A DNA stretch of 64,000 nucleotides, taken from the NCBI RefSeq assembly GCF_025602895.1, contig NW_026516204.1, positions 992,001-1,056,000 of the forward strand, written 5' to 3'. The translations under genes were made by a program, and so were the position numbers. Below, one piece after another: positions 9,802 through 20,933 of this stretch. The notes beneath the pieces are model-generated. The model was not told where the DNA came from, ran no database searches, and worked only from the letters and a program-made list of their open reading frames with translations. The stretch is from Polychytrium aggregatum (taxonomy: Eukaryota; Chytridiomycota; Chytridiomycetes; Polychytriales). How positions within the stretch are numbered: position 1 is the stretch's first letter; each line of letters begins with the position of its first letter.

Positions 9802-11378
9802 CTAACGCTTGACCCACTGGTTCTTGGCACGGGCACTGGGCTGGCCAGTCTTCTTGCGTTCCTTCTGTCGTCGGTCGATCTTTGTCAACCCCACTGGCGG
9901 TCGAATGTCGGAACACGTTGGGTGAGTATGGCGCAACATGCAACGAGCCCGCGAGCAAACCATGCCATCGACGAGTAAATATGGGCTCCGATCCCGATGG
10001 AGTATTTGCCGGATCAAAAAACGCTCGGGTGTCCACCGATGCAGCAGGGCAGCATTCATATCAAACGGATCCGAAGGACGAGATTGCAATCCACATCACA
10101 GCAATCGGGAGGTCGCTTACGCTCGGAAAAGTGCTTGACTGCTGAGGGGTCGTGGGCCAACAATGTTCGAGCCAGCGCAACGGAGATGGCTCCAGCTTGT
10201 CCTGAGTCAATGGAGAGGGGGGGGGAGTGAGCGAGTGATGTGCATATTCCGAGCATCCAAACGGCAGTAATCGAGCAAATCGATCAAGGAAACACATTCG
10301 ACATCACGATCTCTGCGCATGTCCAAGAGCATCGTCGTCTGTTTGTCGGTGTCCAGCTCGTGGCTCAGAAACGAGCAGTTGCCGCCCAATGCCCCCGTCG
10401 TGAAGTCTTCAGGCTGCGGAGCCTTGGCGGTGTCGATGCCGCGGCGCTTACCCGTGAATCCGCCGCCCTTTGTAAGTGCCCAGATGTTGTAGTCCGTGAG
10501 CTTGCCGAGGACCTCGAGCGCACGGGTGCATGTCTGGCGGTGATCGAGCTCGGTAAAGTATTCGGCGAGCGGCACACCGTTCACAAAGAACTGGCCGTCT
10601 CCCTTGACGGTCCAGACCTGTGCGCGGGCCTTCTTCTTTGATGCCAAGGCATAGCCCCGTCCAAACTCGTCGAGCTTGGTCTTGCTGGCCGAGGCAACCG
10701 AGAAGGACTGGCCTGGCGAAATGAACTGAGAGAGCTTCTCCATGATCTCAGGGCTCTCGTCTATAACGGAGAGCGAGGGCACGACGAAATGTGAGCGAGT
10801 TGCGTCTGGAGGACGTCGATTCGCAGGAGTCGTCCAGCCAGACTTTGGCCAGCAAACCCCCCCCCGGCAGACAGCCAACGAGCACATCCAGGCCATCCAG
10901 GCTATCCAGGCTATCCACGTCACATGGACCAGGGCATGCCGTCCGAATTGCAGCGACAGCACGCACCAATCTTTGTCGCCAGGATGTTGAGCTTGGTGAT
11001 GAGCGCGCTGTAGGACGGGTCGTCCAGCTTGAAGTGCAGAATCGACCGCATCAGATCGATGGACATCCATTTGACGGGGATCTTGTGGGCCTTGGCAGAC
11101 AGCTCCTCCTTGGTGAAGGGCAGTTCGTATTTCCGGATCAGCTTGTTCAGGTCCATAATGGCATCGTAGTAGTGTGGGTTTCCGGTGAAGAAGGCGGGAT
11201 GGCTGGTGGGGTCGCTTGGCAGGGCCGATGCCGTCGCTGCGGTGCTGGCGTGCGAGCGCTGCAGAAGCTGCGAGGCGATGCAGGCGACGGGCGACGGGCC
11301 CGCGGCAAACCGGACAGGCCGGGCGGCAGCAGCAGCGCAAGTGGCCGATGCAGTTCTCAGAAAGCGGGGGACGTTCAT
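9802..11378 (-). CDS. MRPS9: Mitochondrial small-subunit ribosomal protein uS9m
   Basis: Component of the mitochondrial small ribosomal subunit; the S9 tail contacts the P-site tRNA. Exons 11378-10967, 10760-10452, 10201-10121 and 9893-9802 keep frame and give 297 residues. An Ala/Arg-rich N-terminus suggests a mitochondrial presequence. A mitochondrial-specific region follows (FFTGNPHYYDAIMDLN), then the S9 core: ARAQVWTVKGDGQFFVNG, LTDYNIWALTKGGGFTG, the QAGAI segment across the intron 2 junction, and the very basic C-terminal tail (RRQKERKKTGQPSARAKN) that family members share. Intron 1 contains short CCAGGCTAT repeats. The start is set by the ATG at 11378 before the presequence. Confidence 0.92.
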
Positions 11379-11500
11379 GCCGCAGTGCCGATCGTGGACG
11401 AGATGATTCCGTGCGGCAGATCGGCTCTGCGTTTTTTCACCAGCGACAAGAAAAAAGCGAATGCAGCCGCGTCGGATTGTGCGACATGCCTGGATCGATC

Positions 11501-11580
11501 CAGGGCTGCTAGGGCTGTCTAGGGCTGTCTAGGGCTGTCTAGGGCTGTCTAGGGCTGTCTAGGGCTGTCTAGGGCTGGCT
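11501..11580. repeat. Decamer tandem array AGGGCTGTCT
   Basis: Six perfect AGGGCTGTCT units at 11511-11570 with one degenerate unit on each side. Intergenic, upstream of uS9m. Confidence 0.95.
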
Positions 11581-12450
11581 GGAAAGGTCGCCGCCCGCTG
11601 ATTGGGCAGTCGTCCCTGGTCGCGCAATCGGTGCATTGGCACATCAGGGCCAGACTCGATGGAGAGTATCCCACAGCCCAGCCGGCGGAGTGGTGTGCTC
11701 GGCACATTGGCAGACGAGCGGATGGGGCAGCAGCAGAGACGGAGCCAGTGTGCTCGGCCGACTTGTCCGCCAGCCCGCGAGCATCCAGAGACACGCTTCA
11801 ATCCCACGACTTGAGTCTCGATCGAGCCCCGATATCGCATGCAGCCATGTCGTGTCGTGCTGGCACTTCTCCGCGGGGGCTCTGGCGGGAATACATGGAT
11901 AGAGGCATCGCCTTGAATGTCTCCAGATGGATTTGTCGAGAGCTACTGTCTTGGTGCAATGGCAGAACTGCACGACCCGTCGAGTGCTCTGTCGAGGTAC
12001 TTGCTTTGTGAGGATACCCACATATCCGTTTCAGGTCGATCAAGACTGGACAAGCGCAAGCAGAGCACGGCGACGGGCTGCCCGGGCGAGATACCGCTGC
12101 TCGTGCAAGACGGATCCACAGATGATGCTCTTTGGCGGGCAATTTCGCCATCGCGCTCGCAATGACGCTCGCAATGGTGCTCGCCATCGGACCTGCCGAT
12201 GAGCGAATGCGATGGCAGTCCGACTGCCAGCCAGCGAGATACTTTGCAGTAGTCCGGCCGTTGAGCTTGATGTGCGAGTGGGCCCGTCCGGGACGAGATT
12301 GGTCTGCGATGAGCGCAATTCGCTCGGATGAGCGCAATCTCGCTGGGGTGGGAGCTCTGCGCTGCAGCATTACTTTCCAGGAGGGTCTGTCGAGAGCAAC
12401 TGTTCCTGCGACACCTCTGCTTTCCCACAGACACATCCGCTAACAACCAG

Positions 12451-12492
12451 AGCCAAAGCCAAAGCCAAAGCCAAAGCCAAAGCCAAAGCCAA
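12451..12492. repeat. Hexamer tandem array AGCCAA
   Basis: Seven consecutive AGCCAA units, about 225 bases upstream of the carrier start codon. Confidence 0.95.
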
Positions 12493-12715
12493 CGGTGGCA
12501 GTCGCTGATGCTCTCGCCAATGTCCCGCTGGCACTGTGGCAGTCGTCTGTTGCTTGGCCGGTGCTTCCGCTTCGACACGCCTCTTTGTTCGGGCCCAAGA
12601 TAGGCCGTCAGCAGTGCCACGCTTCCGGTTGCTTGCCCGCCCCGTTGATCAGATTACCACAACAGACCGACCTGGGATTATCAATACCCCACTTGCCCCC
12701 CGTCTGCTCTTGCGA

Positions 12716-14933
12716 ATGTCGGCCGAGATCGCCTTCGAGACCGCCGAGCAGCTCCACAGCGACCAGCAGCACCTCCACCGCTTCTCCGACATGGCCCAGC
12801 CCCCGTCCTCGGTCCTGATCGCTCTGCCGCCCAGCATCCAAGGCCCTGCGTCGCCGTCAGCATCGTTCAAGCCTGCGTCTCGTTCGGGCTCGTCCGTGAC
12901 GACTGCAGCGCCCGGGGCGACCCTGGCCAGGATTGTGTCGGCATGCTCTGGTGCTCTTCTGACCTCCCTCCTGAGTAAGCGCCGCCATCGATCACCCCCC
13001 CACAGCATGCCTCATTCCTTGCTTGACTGATTCGACAAACCCCACGCACACTGAGTCCGTCGCTCTTGCCTCCATCAGTGACGCCGTTCGATGTCGTCAA
13101 GACCCGGCAGCAGACCATGGCGCACAATGTAGGATATGCCGTCAGTCGCTCCGAATCCCTCCTCTCCTCCTCTGTGGCGACCCGCTCTCTGTGGAGTCGC
13201 TCCCGCCCCGGTTCGCCCTTGCCTCTCAATCTGCCTCCCTGTGTTTCGCAGCCCGACCTGCACCAGCACCAACTTGATCGTCGCCTGCGGTTTCGGCCCG
13301 CTCCTGCTCCTGCTGACTGCGGTTCCTGCTTGATTCGCCTGTCTGGCCCCACCCTAGCGCACCGTATTGCAAATCGTCCGGAACGAAGGCGGGGCTGCCC
13401 TCTGGAAAGGACTGAGTCCGACCTTGTACGTATTGCTCGTCGCTGTTCATGTCGTTCCCCGTGGCCCGCAGTCCACCGGCCCGTCGTCCGGTCCAGTCCA
13501 GGGTGGCACTCCAAGTCGGATTCCCTGCCCAAGCCAGTCCCCGAGTGCGGTCGACTCACGCCATGTTCGTGAATCGTTCTTTCCTCTGCCCAACCTGTGC
13601 AACCGCCTTGGTGGCCACATAGAGTCATCTCGGTGCCCTCGACTGTGCTCTACTACGTCGGATATGAGAAATTCCGCAACCAAATCTCGGCGCCGCTGTC
13701 GTCGATCGGAGCCGGTTTCATGGCACCGCTTCTGGCGGGATCGATCACACGAGGTGGGTGCAGCAGGCCATCGGCATATACGGCGCATTGGGGCCACGCT
13801 GTATCGCCTGAGTGGTTCTGCTGATAATGCGATCCTGTGGGAGGGGCTGGTCTGGAGAGCATTGCTCGTCCTCGGCCTATTGCCGTCCTCCCCGTATCGA
13901 AACTGACAATGGCCTCTGGCCTTTTCTCTGTCGACAGGAGCCGTTGCGGCGATCGTATCCCCTATTGAGCTGGTGCGGACCCGGATGCAGGGCAAGACCG
14001 ACGAGCACCACAGCCTCGCCAAGACCCTGAAGCGGGTGCGGTTCATGACCCGGCAGTTCGGGATCCTCTATCTGTGGCGGGGCTTGATCCCGACGCTCTG
14101 GCGAGACATTCCGTTCTCGGCCATGTACTGGGTGGGCTACGAGCAGCTCAAGCCCTTGTACTCGCGATATCTGGGTGGCGGCGACAGCAAAGCCTATTCA
14201 GAGTTTCGGTCAAGCTTTGCTGCCGGAGCAACGAGCGGAATGGTAGGTTGCTGGTAGAGAGGAAGAAGGGAGACGGTGCCGGTGGCCCACTTCACGCATC
14301 TGCGGTGGTGATGAGAACGGAATCCCTGGGGGTCGCGTTCTGTCGAGGCTGCACCGGGTGTTGTGCGGCTGACGCCTTCTCACCGATGTGTTGTTATCCC
14401 TCCTTCCTGCCAGATCGCTGCAATCGCCACCACACCATTCGATGTCGCAAAGTCGATTCAGCAGGTCGACACTTCGCACTCGCCGCAAAAGTTCTCTTGC
14501 AGCCCACACGGACGCATGACATGCATCCTACGGGAACTCTATCGCACCGAGGGACTGCCGGGGCTGTTCAAAGGTAAGCTGACGGCTGGCGATCGCACGG
14601 GCGACTTGGCATTTGGCTCTGGGTTGGGATACCGGCCAGCAACACCACCGAAGGAGTGAGTTGCGAGCTGCACTTTGTCGCATCGAGGGATCCTGCATGT
14701 CAATTGTGGCTCCGTAGATGGTGGGAGCAACCCATAGAGAGTGCGCCACGGCAGCCATGTTCCGAATCCCTGTCAGCCGCTTGCCTCGACTCACCAATTC
14801 ACTTCGTGCATCAACCTGTCCGTGTCCAAACAACAAAGGCATCGTGCCTCGGATTTCCAAGATTGCCCCTGCGTGCGCCATCATGATTTCAACATACGAA
14901 GTGGGCAAGCAGTTCTTTTCGATGGAGGCGTAG
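12716..14933 (+). CDS. MTM1: Mitochondrial carrier, Mtm1 / SLC25A39-SLC25A40 type
   Basis: Inner-membrane solute carrier; the Mtm1/SLC25A39/40 group is linked to mitochondrial glutathione import and to manganese and iron handling. Exons 12716-12974, 13079-13128, 13358-13425, 13623-13753, 13938-14242, 14414-14573 and 14839-14933 keep frame and give 355 residues. Three carrier repeats are visible, each with a P-x-[DE]-x-x-[KR] signature: TPFDVVKTR (across the intron 1 junction), SPIELVRTR and TPFDVAKS. The repeat-associated segments [12 protein letters not shown] and [17 protein letters not shown] follow the first two. A ~60-residue N-terminal extension precedes repeat 1. The assignment to this subfamily rests on the first repeat and overall pattern; the carrier call itself is firm. 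Confidence 0.92.
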
Positions 14934-15623
14934 CGATTATCCGCTGAGCGGGGGCACCGTTCCCCGACGTTTCTTCGACCCGCCCGCCGCCCGTGCCCCG
15001 TCGCCGACTCCTTGGCAGCCCAGTCGGTGTGAATGGTCCCTGGACCTGGTTCGATATTGTGGCACGTTGCCATCTTTGCTCGTTTATTCCCCTTGGACCG
15101 CGAGCGCACCATAGAGTATAATGTTTGAAGTTGGACTTTCAGTCCGGCCTGACGGCTACACGGATAGACCTCGACCTGGCATATGGTTCCAGGCAGCAAC
15201 CAACAGCAACAACAACAACAGCAACAATGCCGATCACTACAATGTTCGTCGGGCCTGGGCTGCATGGCCGGATGATGGCCATCGCTTTACACTCTCCAAA
15301 AACAAAGATTGGGGCGCAATCCCACGGCCTATCCACCGACGCCTGCAGATCACTGTCCTGTTTTGTTTCAAACACAATAATATCACGACTAAGGAAGCTG
15401 TATTTTGATATATACATGGGTTGCCTTGGGAGGCGGGGGGTATGATTACACGAATGCCGGGATCGAGGAAGCCCCGGCGGGTGAGCAAAGCTGAGCAAAA
15501 CTGGGTAATAGAGAGAGGGAGCAGGAGGCACGAGGGAGAAGCGACAATGAGGTTGGGCATGCAGCAGGGCCATACTCTGTCGCCCGTCGTGTGTGCAGCC
15601 CTCCCAAGACGAACTCAAGGCGT
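14934..15623. other. Intergenic, convergent 3' ends
   Basis: About 690 bases between the carrier and the LRR gene. It contains a short AAC/AGC-rich run near 15197-15227. No gene recognised. Confidence 0.5.
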
Positions 15624-17153
15624 TCACATCTTGATTCGCATTCGCGGACTGTCGGCCGCCAGTCGCTGCATTGTCCCACAGCAATAGGCGATCAAGTTGT
15701 CCGAGAGATCCAAAACTTGCAGTGTCGACAGCTTCAAGACAGGAGGCGGCACCGAGACCAACAGATTCCCGTCGACATGGAGCTCTGAGAGGGCGGCGAG
15801 GCTCTCGACGCTCAGGGGCAGGGCCCGGAGCCGGTTTGAGCTCAGCACCAGCGTCGTCAGAGTCGCCAGATTGCCGATCCAGACTGGGAGGCTCGCGATC
15901 CGGTTGTTGCGCAAGCTCAGCACCGAAAGGGCACTCAGGGCACTGAAAGACTCGGGCAGGACGCACAGCTGGTTGTTGTCGAGGTGCAGCTCGGTGAGGC
16001 GCTCGAGGCGCCCAAAGGTATCGGGGAGCTGGACGAGCTGGTTGTGGCCGAGATAAAGCTTGGTGAGCGACGAGAGGCTGCCGATCGAAGCGGGCAGCTC
16101 TCGAAGTTGGTTGTTGTTGAGGTGCAGGACCGACAGACTCGACAGGTTGCCAAAGGACGCCGGCAGGGTCGTCAGGCAGTTGAACTCGAGGTGCAACTCA
16201 GTTAGCGAGGCCAGGCCGCCAAAGGACATTGGCAGGGAGCGGAGGCAGTTGCGGTGCAGGTCGAGCTGCGAAAGTGCAGCGAGGCTGTCGATGTGGGGCG
16301 GCAGGGCAACGATCTCATTGGAGCTGGCCGAGAGCTTGGTCAGGGCGGAGAGACTGATCACCGAGTCCGGCAGCGTAACGAGCTTGTTGCTGTTGAGTGA
16401 GAGCTGCGCGAGCGACGCCAGCTTTCCCAGGGACCGCGGCAGTCCCGCGGTCGTGATTTGGGTGTGGTTGAGCTCCAGACGGACGAGGCTGGCAAGACGA
16501 CCCAGGGTCTCTGGGAGCCGGGCGATAGCGTTGTTGCACAGATGCAGCTCGGTAAGGGCAGCGAGGTTGCCGACGGTGGGCGGCAGCGACGACATTTCCA
16601 GGAAAGGGCCGAGGACGGCGATGGAGGCGGCATTGCCGATCGAGTCGGGGAGGGACTGCAGCTTGGGGAGCAGGTCGATGGTTTTGGCAAAGTCGCCCCA
16701 GACGCTGAAGGCGTTGACGACGGAGCGATCAAACAGGTTTTCGGGCACATCTTGACCAAAGTCCTGGGCAGCAGACCACCGCCGCATGAGCCGGCTGTCG
16801 TGGCGGGCACACTGTCGCATCGTGGCCGCAAAGAGAGCGTCGTCCTCGGCCACAAAGGACCAGAACAGGTCCTCGAGCTCGTGGGGTTGTGGGCCGGAGC
16901 GGGTGAAGAACGAATGGGCGCCCAGGGCCAAGTACTTGTATGTCCCGCCGGGAGGACAGAGCAGGGCCGGGACACCCAGCAGGTTGGCAAAGCACTGCCG
17001 CCAGGCGCGGCCGGAAGGTGCAGCGTATCGTGCGGCCAGCTGCCGCGAGCAGCGGGCGAGCTTGGTGAGAACGAGGGGATCGAGGTGGCCGGAGAGGGCC
17101 AGAAGGTCGAGCACGGTGACGAGAGTCAACTGCGAAAGTGTTGTGGAAGACAT
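15624..17153 (-). CDS. Leucine-rich-repeat protein
   Basis: Single-exon gene of 509 residues from the ATG at 17153. The frame stays open further upstream to 17426, but that part reads as low-complexity 5' sequence. Residues ~1-150 form an alpha-helical N-terminal region somewhat like an F-box (VLDLLALSGHLDPLVLTKLA), not certain. From about residue 170 to the end run some thirteen 23-residue leucine-rich repeats of the pattern LxxLPxSxGxLxxLxxLxLxxN, as in Ras-associated SHOC2/PIRL-type proteins. There is no kinase, membrane segment or signal peptide. It probably acts as a protein-binding scaffold; the partner is unknown. It is divergent from the Pho85-like kinase. Confidence 0.8.
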   Translation of the reverse strand: MSSTTLSQLTLVTVLDLLALSGHLDPLVLTKLARCSRQLAARYAAPSGRAWRQCFANLLGVPALLCPPGGTYKYLALGAHSFFTRSGPQPHELEDLFWSFVAEDDALFAATMRQCARHDSRLMRRWSAAQDFGQDVPENLFDRSVVNAFSVWGDFAKTIDLLPKLQSLPDSIGNAASIAVLGPFLEMSSLPPTVGNLAALTELHLCNNAIARLPETLGRLASLVRLELNHTQITTAGLPRSLGKLASLAQLSLNSNKLVTLPDSVISLSALTKLSASSNEIVALPPHIDSLAALSQLDLHRNCLRSLPMSFGGLASLTELHLEFNCLTTLPASFGNLSSLSVLHLNNNQLRELPASIGSLSSLTKLYLGHNQLVQLPDTFGRLERLTELHLDNNQLCVLPESFSALSALSVLSLRNNRIASLPVWIGNLATLTTLVLSSNRLRALPLSVESLAALSELHVDGNLLVSVPPPVLKLSTLQVLDLSDNLIAYCCGTMQRLAADSPRMRIKM

Positions 17154-18443
17154 GGTGGTCTGGATATCGGGGGAGTGTGGGTGGAAGTGGAGGGCCAGAA
17201 AGGCAACACTCGAGGCAGTAATGAGCGAGCTGGGATGCGCAAGTACAGGCAAAGTAATCCACTCGCTGGCCGGGACGCAGACTCGGACAGCACACAGGAG
17301 CGTAGAGGAGGGCTCGATGGAGGGTTCGCGGATGGCTCGCGGATGGTTCGCGGATGATTCGCGGATGGTTCGCAGATGGCAGAGATTCAGTCGTTCCCGC
17401 CGGAGGATGGGCTGCAGGACGGGCATGGGAAGCGGCGACTTTTAAGCCAAAGGCCCGAGGACAAGCGATAGGGAATGTCGGGCGCCAACCATGCGGATAT
17501 CCGATAACGCGGCCAATCAGCGGGCGGCACGGGCGATAACGGGGCGAGATTTCCGGACACAAGCAAAGGGCCACAAGACCCACAGGCGACGCAGCACGGC
17601 TCACTGGCGATCGCTGCCGCACGGCCCACATGCCGATACGGCGCGATTCGCTTGCAGACGCCGATGCAGCGATGTGCCCATCGGTGTTGAGTTGTGGTGT
17701 TGAGTTGTGGTGTTGGGTTGTGGTGAGGGCGTCCACGTGATGCAGCCGTTGACGGCGATGGATGGCGTGGCGGTATCAACGGAGGCGCCATCGGTATCCG
17801 AGTCGGATGCGTTTGATGCATTGGATGCGGTCGATGCAGGCGATGTCATCAGCCAGGTCATGCTATCGGCCAGGTCATGTTATCAGCCGAGCCAATATCA
17901 TTCGAACGGAATCAGTCATCACACAGACAGCTTCCGTGTGGCTCAACTACTCTGTGGCACCCATGGGAACACCGAGTCACTTTGAGTAACCGCAGCGCGC
18001 CCACAGCCACAATGCAGGCCGCAGCAGCAGCTTGCACCACACGATCCGGCTGGCAGATGCGCGGGAACACATGTGTGACGATCGGGTGCACGAGCGCACG
18101 CAAACGGAAGGCGGCAGACCACGCCGGACACAGACAGTGCGCACCACGCAGCACGCCGCACACAGACAGTGCGCACCACGCAGCACGCCGGCAGCCACAG
18201 CCACAGCGCCTCCACACAGACAGCCGCATTCCCACCCCCCGCCTGGCTCCGGGCTTCCCCCCCCTTTTTCTTTCGCCTCTGCCGCCTGCTTGCTCGCCTC
18301 GGGCTGTCTGCCGAAATCCCCCGGAGCCCTCCTGCACCTCCATCGCCTGTCTCCTCCAAAGCTTCCCCCCTGCCGTCGCCTCCTCAGGTCCCGTCGAACC
18401 TGCTCCACCACCCACCCGCCTCTCTCTTGCTCACGCTTTCGCC
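17154..18443. other. Intergenic, divergent LRR / CDK promoters, with tandem repeats
   Basis: About 1.3 kb. It contains a GAGTTGTGGTGTT-like repeat near 17690-17725, ATGCATTGGATGCGG-type repeats near 17810-17840 and a ~32-base duplicated unit at about 18128-18192. The last ~150 bases before the kinase start are pyrimidine-rich, as in a fungal 5' leader. No gene recognised. Confidence 0.6.
18128..18192. repeat. Two tandem copies of a ~32-base unit
   Basis: The unit beginning CACAGACAGTGCGCACCACG is repeated twice in direct tandem in the upstream region of the Pho85-like kinase. Confidence 0.85.
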
Positions 18444-20364
18444 ATGGAACGATACCTGCGACTGGAGCGGCTCGGCGAAGGCACCTATGCCACCGTTTAC
18501 AAGGGCAAGAACAGACTCACCAACGAGATCTTTGCCCTCAAAGAAATCCACCTCGATCCAGAGGAGGGCGCCCCCTCAACCGCCATCCGAGAGATCTCGC
18601 TGATGAAGGAGCTCCGCCACCAGAACATTGTCCGCCTCTACGACGTCATTCACACCGACCGAACCCTCACCCTGGTCTTTGAGTTCATGGACCAGGACCT
18701 GAAGAAGTTCATGGATACCCATGGAAACCAAGGCGCTTTGGATCCCATGACTGTCAAAAAGTTCATGTACCAGCTGCTGAAGGGCATTGCCTTTTGCCAC
18801 GAGAACCGGGTTCTGCATCGAGACCTCAAACCCCAAAACTTGGTACCGATCGTTCTGTCTGGTCTTGGATGCGCTGCCGTTTGGTGTTGGATGGCGGCGG
18901 CACTTGGCCGGCTATGTCCCTGGACTTGGCGCCCGGCCTGGCACGCCAGATCTCGGCAGTCTCCTCCTGGTGTGGACGTGGCTCGTCTCGCTGCTGCTTC
19001 CTGCCGCTGCCTGCTTCGTTGGTGCAGTTATCGTCACCGCACTCGTTCTTGCCCGGCCTCGGTGACGCTTTTTGGAACCGGCCTTCGGACCTGCTGCTGG
19101 CTGCCTCGCAGTCGGGCGGAGGGGTGGGGTTTGCCGGCCGACGCTGCCACTCTGCGGCGGCGGCGGCGGCGGCGCCTCTCCTGCCCGATGTGTGCCGTGC
19201 TTCGCCGCCTGCGCTGCCATTCCCCCGCCTTGATACCCCAACCTTGTGCGGGATGGCCGTCCGCCTTGACCGACAGCGATACTCACCGGGGTTCTTTCTG
19301 TCTCCGTCTTCTGTTCCAACAACCTCCCTGCTCCATCTCCCTTGTCCAAACGCACCCACCAAACATCTATCAACTGCAATGCTTGTGGGTCCACTTGCAT
19401 CCACCCATCGGGCTCTTCCCCCCCTCCTACCCCGGATAACATCTGTCCGTGACCACGCTTCCAGCTCATTAATCGCAACATGGAACTGAAGCTGGCCGAT
19501 TTTGGTCTCGCCCGTGCCTTTGGCATCCCCGTCAACACCTTCTCCAACGAAGTCGTCACACTATGGTACCGTGCCCCGGATGTCCTGCTGGGATCGCGCA
19601 ACTACTCCACCTCGATCGATATTTGGAGCGCAGGATGCATCATGGCCGAGATGTTCTCTGGCAAGCCCCTCTTCCCCGGAAAGACAAACGACGACGAGCT
19701 CATCAAGATCTTCAAGGTCCTTGGCACCCCCTCTGAAACCACCTGGCCCCGAGTCGTCGAGCTGCCAGACTACCGCAAGGGCTTCCAATACTTCCCGCCT
19801 CAGAACCTGTCAGCCAAGCTGCCCATGATCGATCCCTATGGCATGGACCTCCTGCAGCGCATGCTCCAGTACGATCCGCAGAACAGAATCAGCGCCAAGG
19901 ACGCCCTCAACCACGTCTACTTCAACGACCCCTCGCTGGCTCTCCCTTCCGCCATGCCAACCATGCCGCTCTCGGCCGGACAGGGACGCCAGGCCATCCC
20001 TCAGCCGCCAACGCAGCAGCAGACTTCCCAGGCGCAAGCGCAGTCGCAGGCGCAAGCGTCGCAACAGCAGCAGTTTGGCCAGGCACCGGGCTCCTCCGCC
20101 TCGACCATGAGCAGCGGCGGCCGCGTCGTGCCCAACCAAGTCTACGGCGCCGTCCCTGCCTCCAGCGTCCAGTCCAACCCGGCCATGCCTCACCATGTGC
20201 AGCAGCAGCTCTTGATGCAACAGCAGCAGCAACAGTACCTCCAACAACAGCAGATGAACCAGCACATTAACCAGCAGATCAGCCAGCAAATGAGCCAGGC
20301 TGTGGGCTCGCAGCAACAGCAGCACCTCTCCAACCACCACATGGGTGGCCCTCACTATGGATAA
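18444..20364 (+). CDS. PHO85: Cyclin-dependent kinase, Pho85 / CDK5 type
   Basis: Ser/Thr kinase that pairs with cyclins to control nutrient and phosphate signalling and the cell cycle. Two exons, 18444-18842 and 19465-20364, give 432 residues. Visible motifs are [11 protein letters not shown] (ATP loop), FALKEIH (catalytic Lys), the cyclin-binding helix [27 protein letters not shown] and, in the T-loop, [24 protein letters not shown] together with [15 protein letters not shown] and the [13 protein letters not shown] segment favours Pho85 over Cdc28. After the kinase domain (~residue 290) comes a ~140-residue Gln-rich, low-complexity tail, also seen in some fungal Pho85 proteins. The 622-nt intron splits the [13 protein letters not shown] junction and is much longer than other introns here. 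Confidence 0.94.
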
Positions 20365-20933
20365 GTCGAATTGCCGCAGCAATCGCAGCCGTGATCGCCA
20401 AGGGGCGGTATGATTCTCATCTCGGTGGATCGATCCTGGCCGGCAGACTGGTCGCCGGTCTGTCGTCGCAGCGATGTGTCCATACTCTCCGGATGAGCCG
20501 CCGCCTGCCTGCCTTCTAGCACCGCTATAGCTTTCCTCCTGCCTTGCCTTACGTGAGACCTTTATGCGCTATCTGTTCTGGCCTGCCCCCCCCCTCTCTC
20601 TCTTTTTGTGTGCTTCTTGCGCTCCGTTTCTCCGACCCACCCTCGCTCGCGCTGCATTGATCGAAATATATAGCTCATGGCTGTCCGCACTCTGCTGTCG
20701 CAAGCCGAGAACGGTGCATCCGAGGTTGGTGGAGGCGATGGTGCTCTCCTACCGAAGTGCTGTCTGTCGTTTCCTGCGGTGACTGTGATCAAGGTCGCAT
20801 CACAGCGTTTCCAAAACGCGCCGAGACAGCTCGTTTTCATCCTGTTTGGTGTGATCTCGCCTTCGTCTTCGTCTTCGTCTTCGTCCTCGTCCTCGTCCGC
20901 CGATCAACTTGCCGACTTGCAGCGACAGCCGCC
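20365..20933. other. Intergenic between CDK and HAD phosphatase
   Basis: About 570 bases. A TCTTCG/TCCTCG-rich tract lies at ~20860-20900, just upstream of the phosphatase start, and an AATATATAG stretch near 20664 could be a TATA-like element. No gene recognised. Confidence 0.5.

Larger units (their letters stand above)
11379..12715. other. Intergenic with tandem repeats, divergent uS9m / carrier promoters
   Basis: About 1.3 kb between divergently transcribed uS9m and the Mtm1-like carrier. It holds a decamer array (11501-11580) and a hexamer array (AGCCAA, 12451-12492). No gene with a recognisable domain on either strand. Confidence 0.6.

Noticed and set aside
10207-11340. 377-codon minus-strand frame around uS9m
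   Set aside because: It reads through the uS9m introns. It contains true exon 2 but the flanking parts are intron sequence or the wrong frame.
11501-11580. CRISPR-like regular repeat
   Set aside because: The units are directly adjacent decamers with no spacers, and the DNA is eukaryotic.
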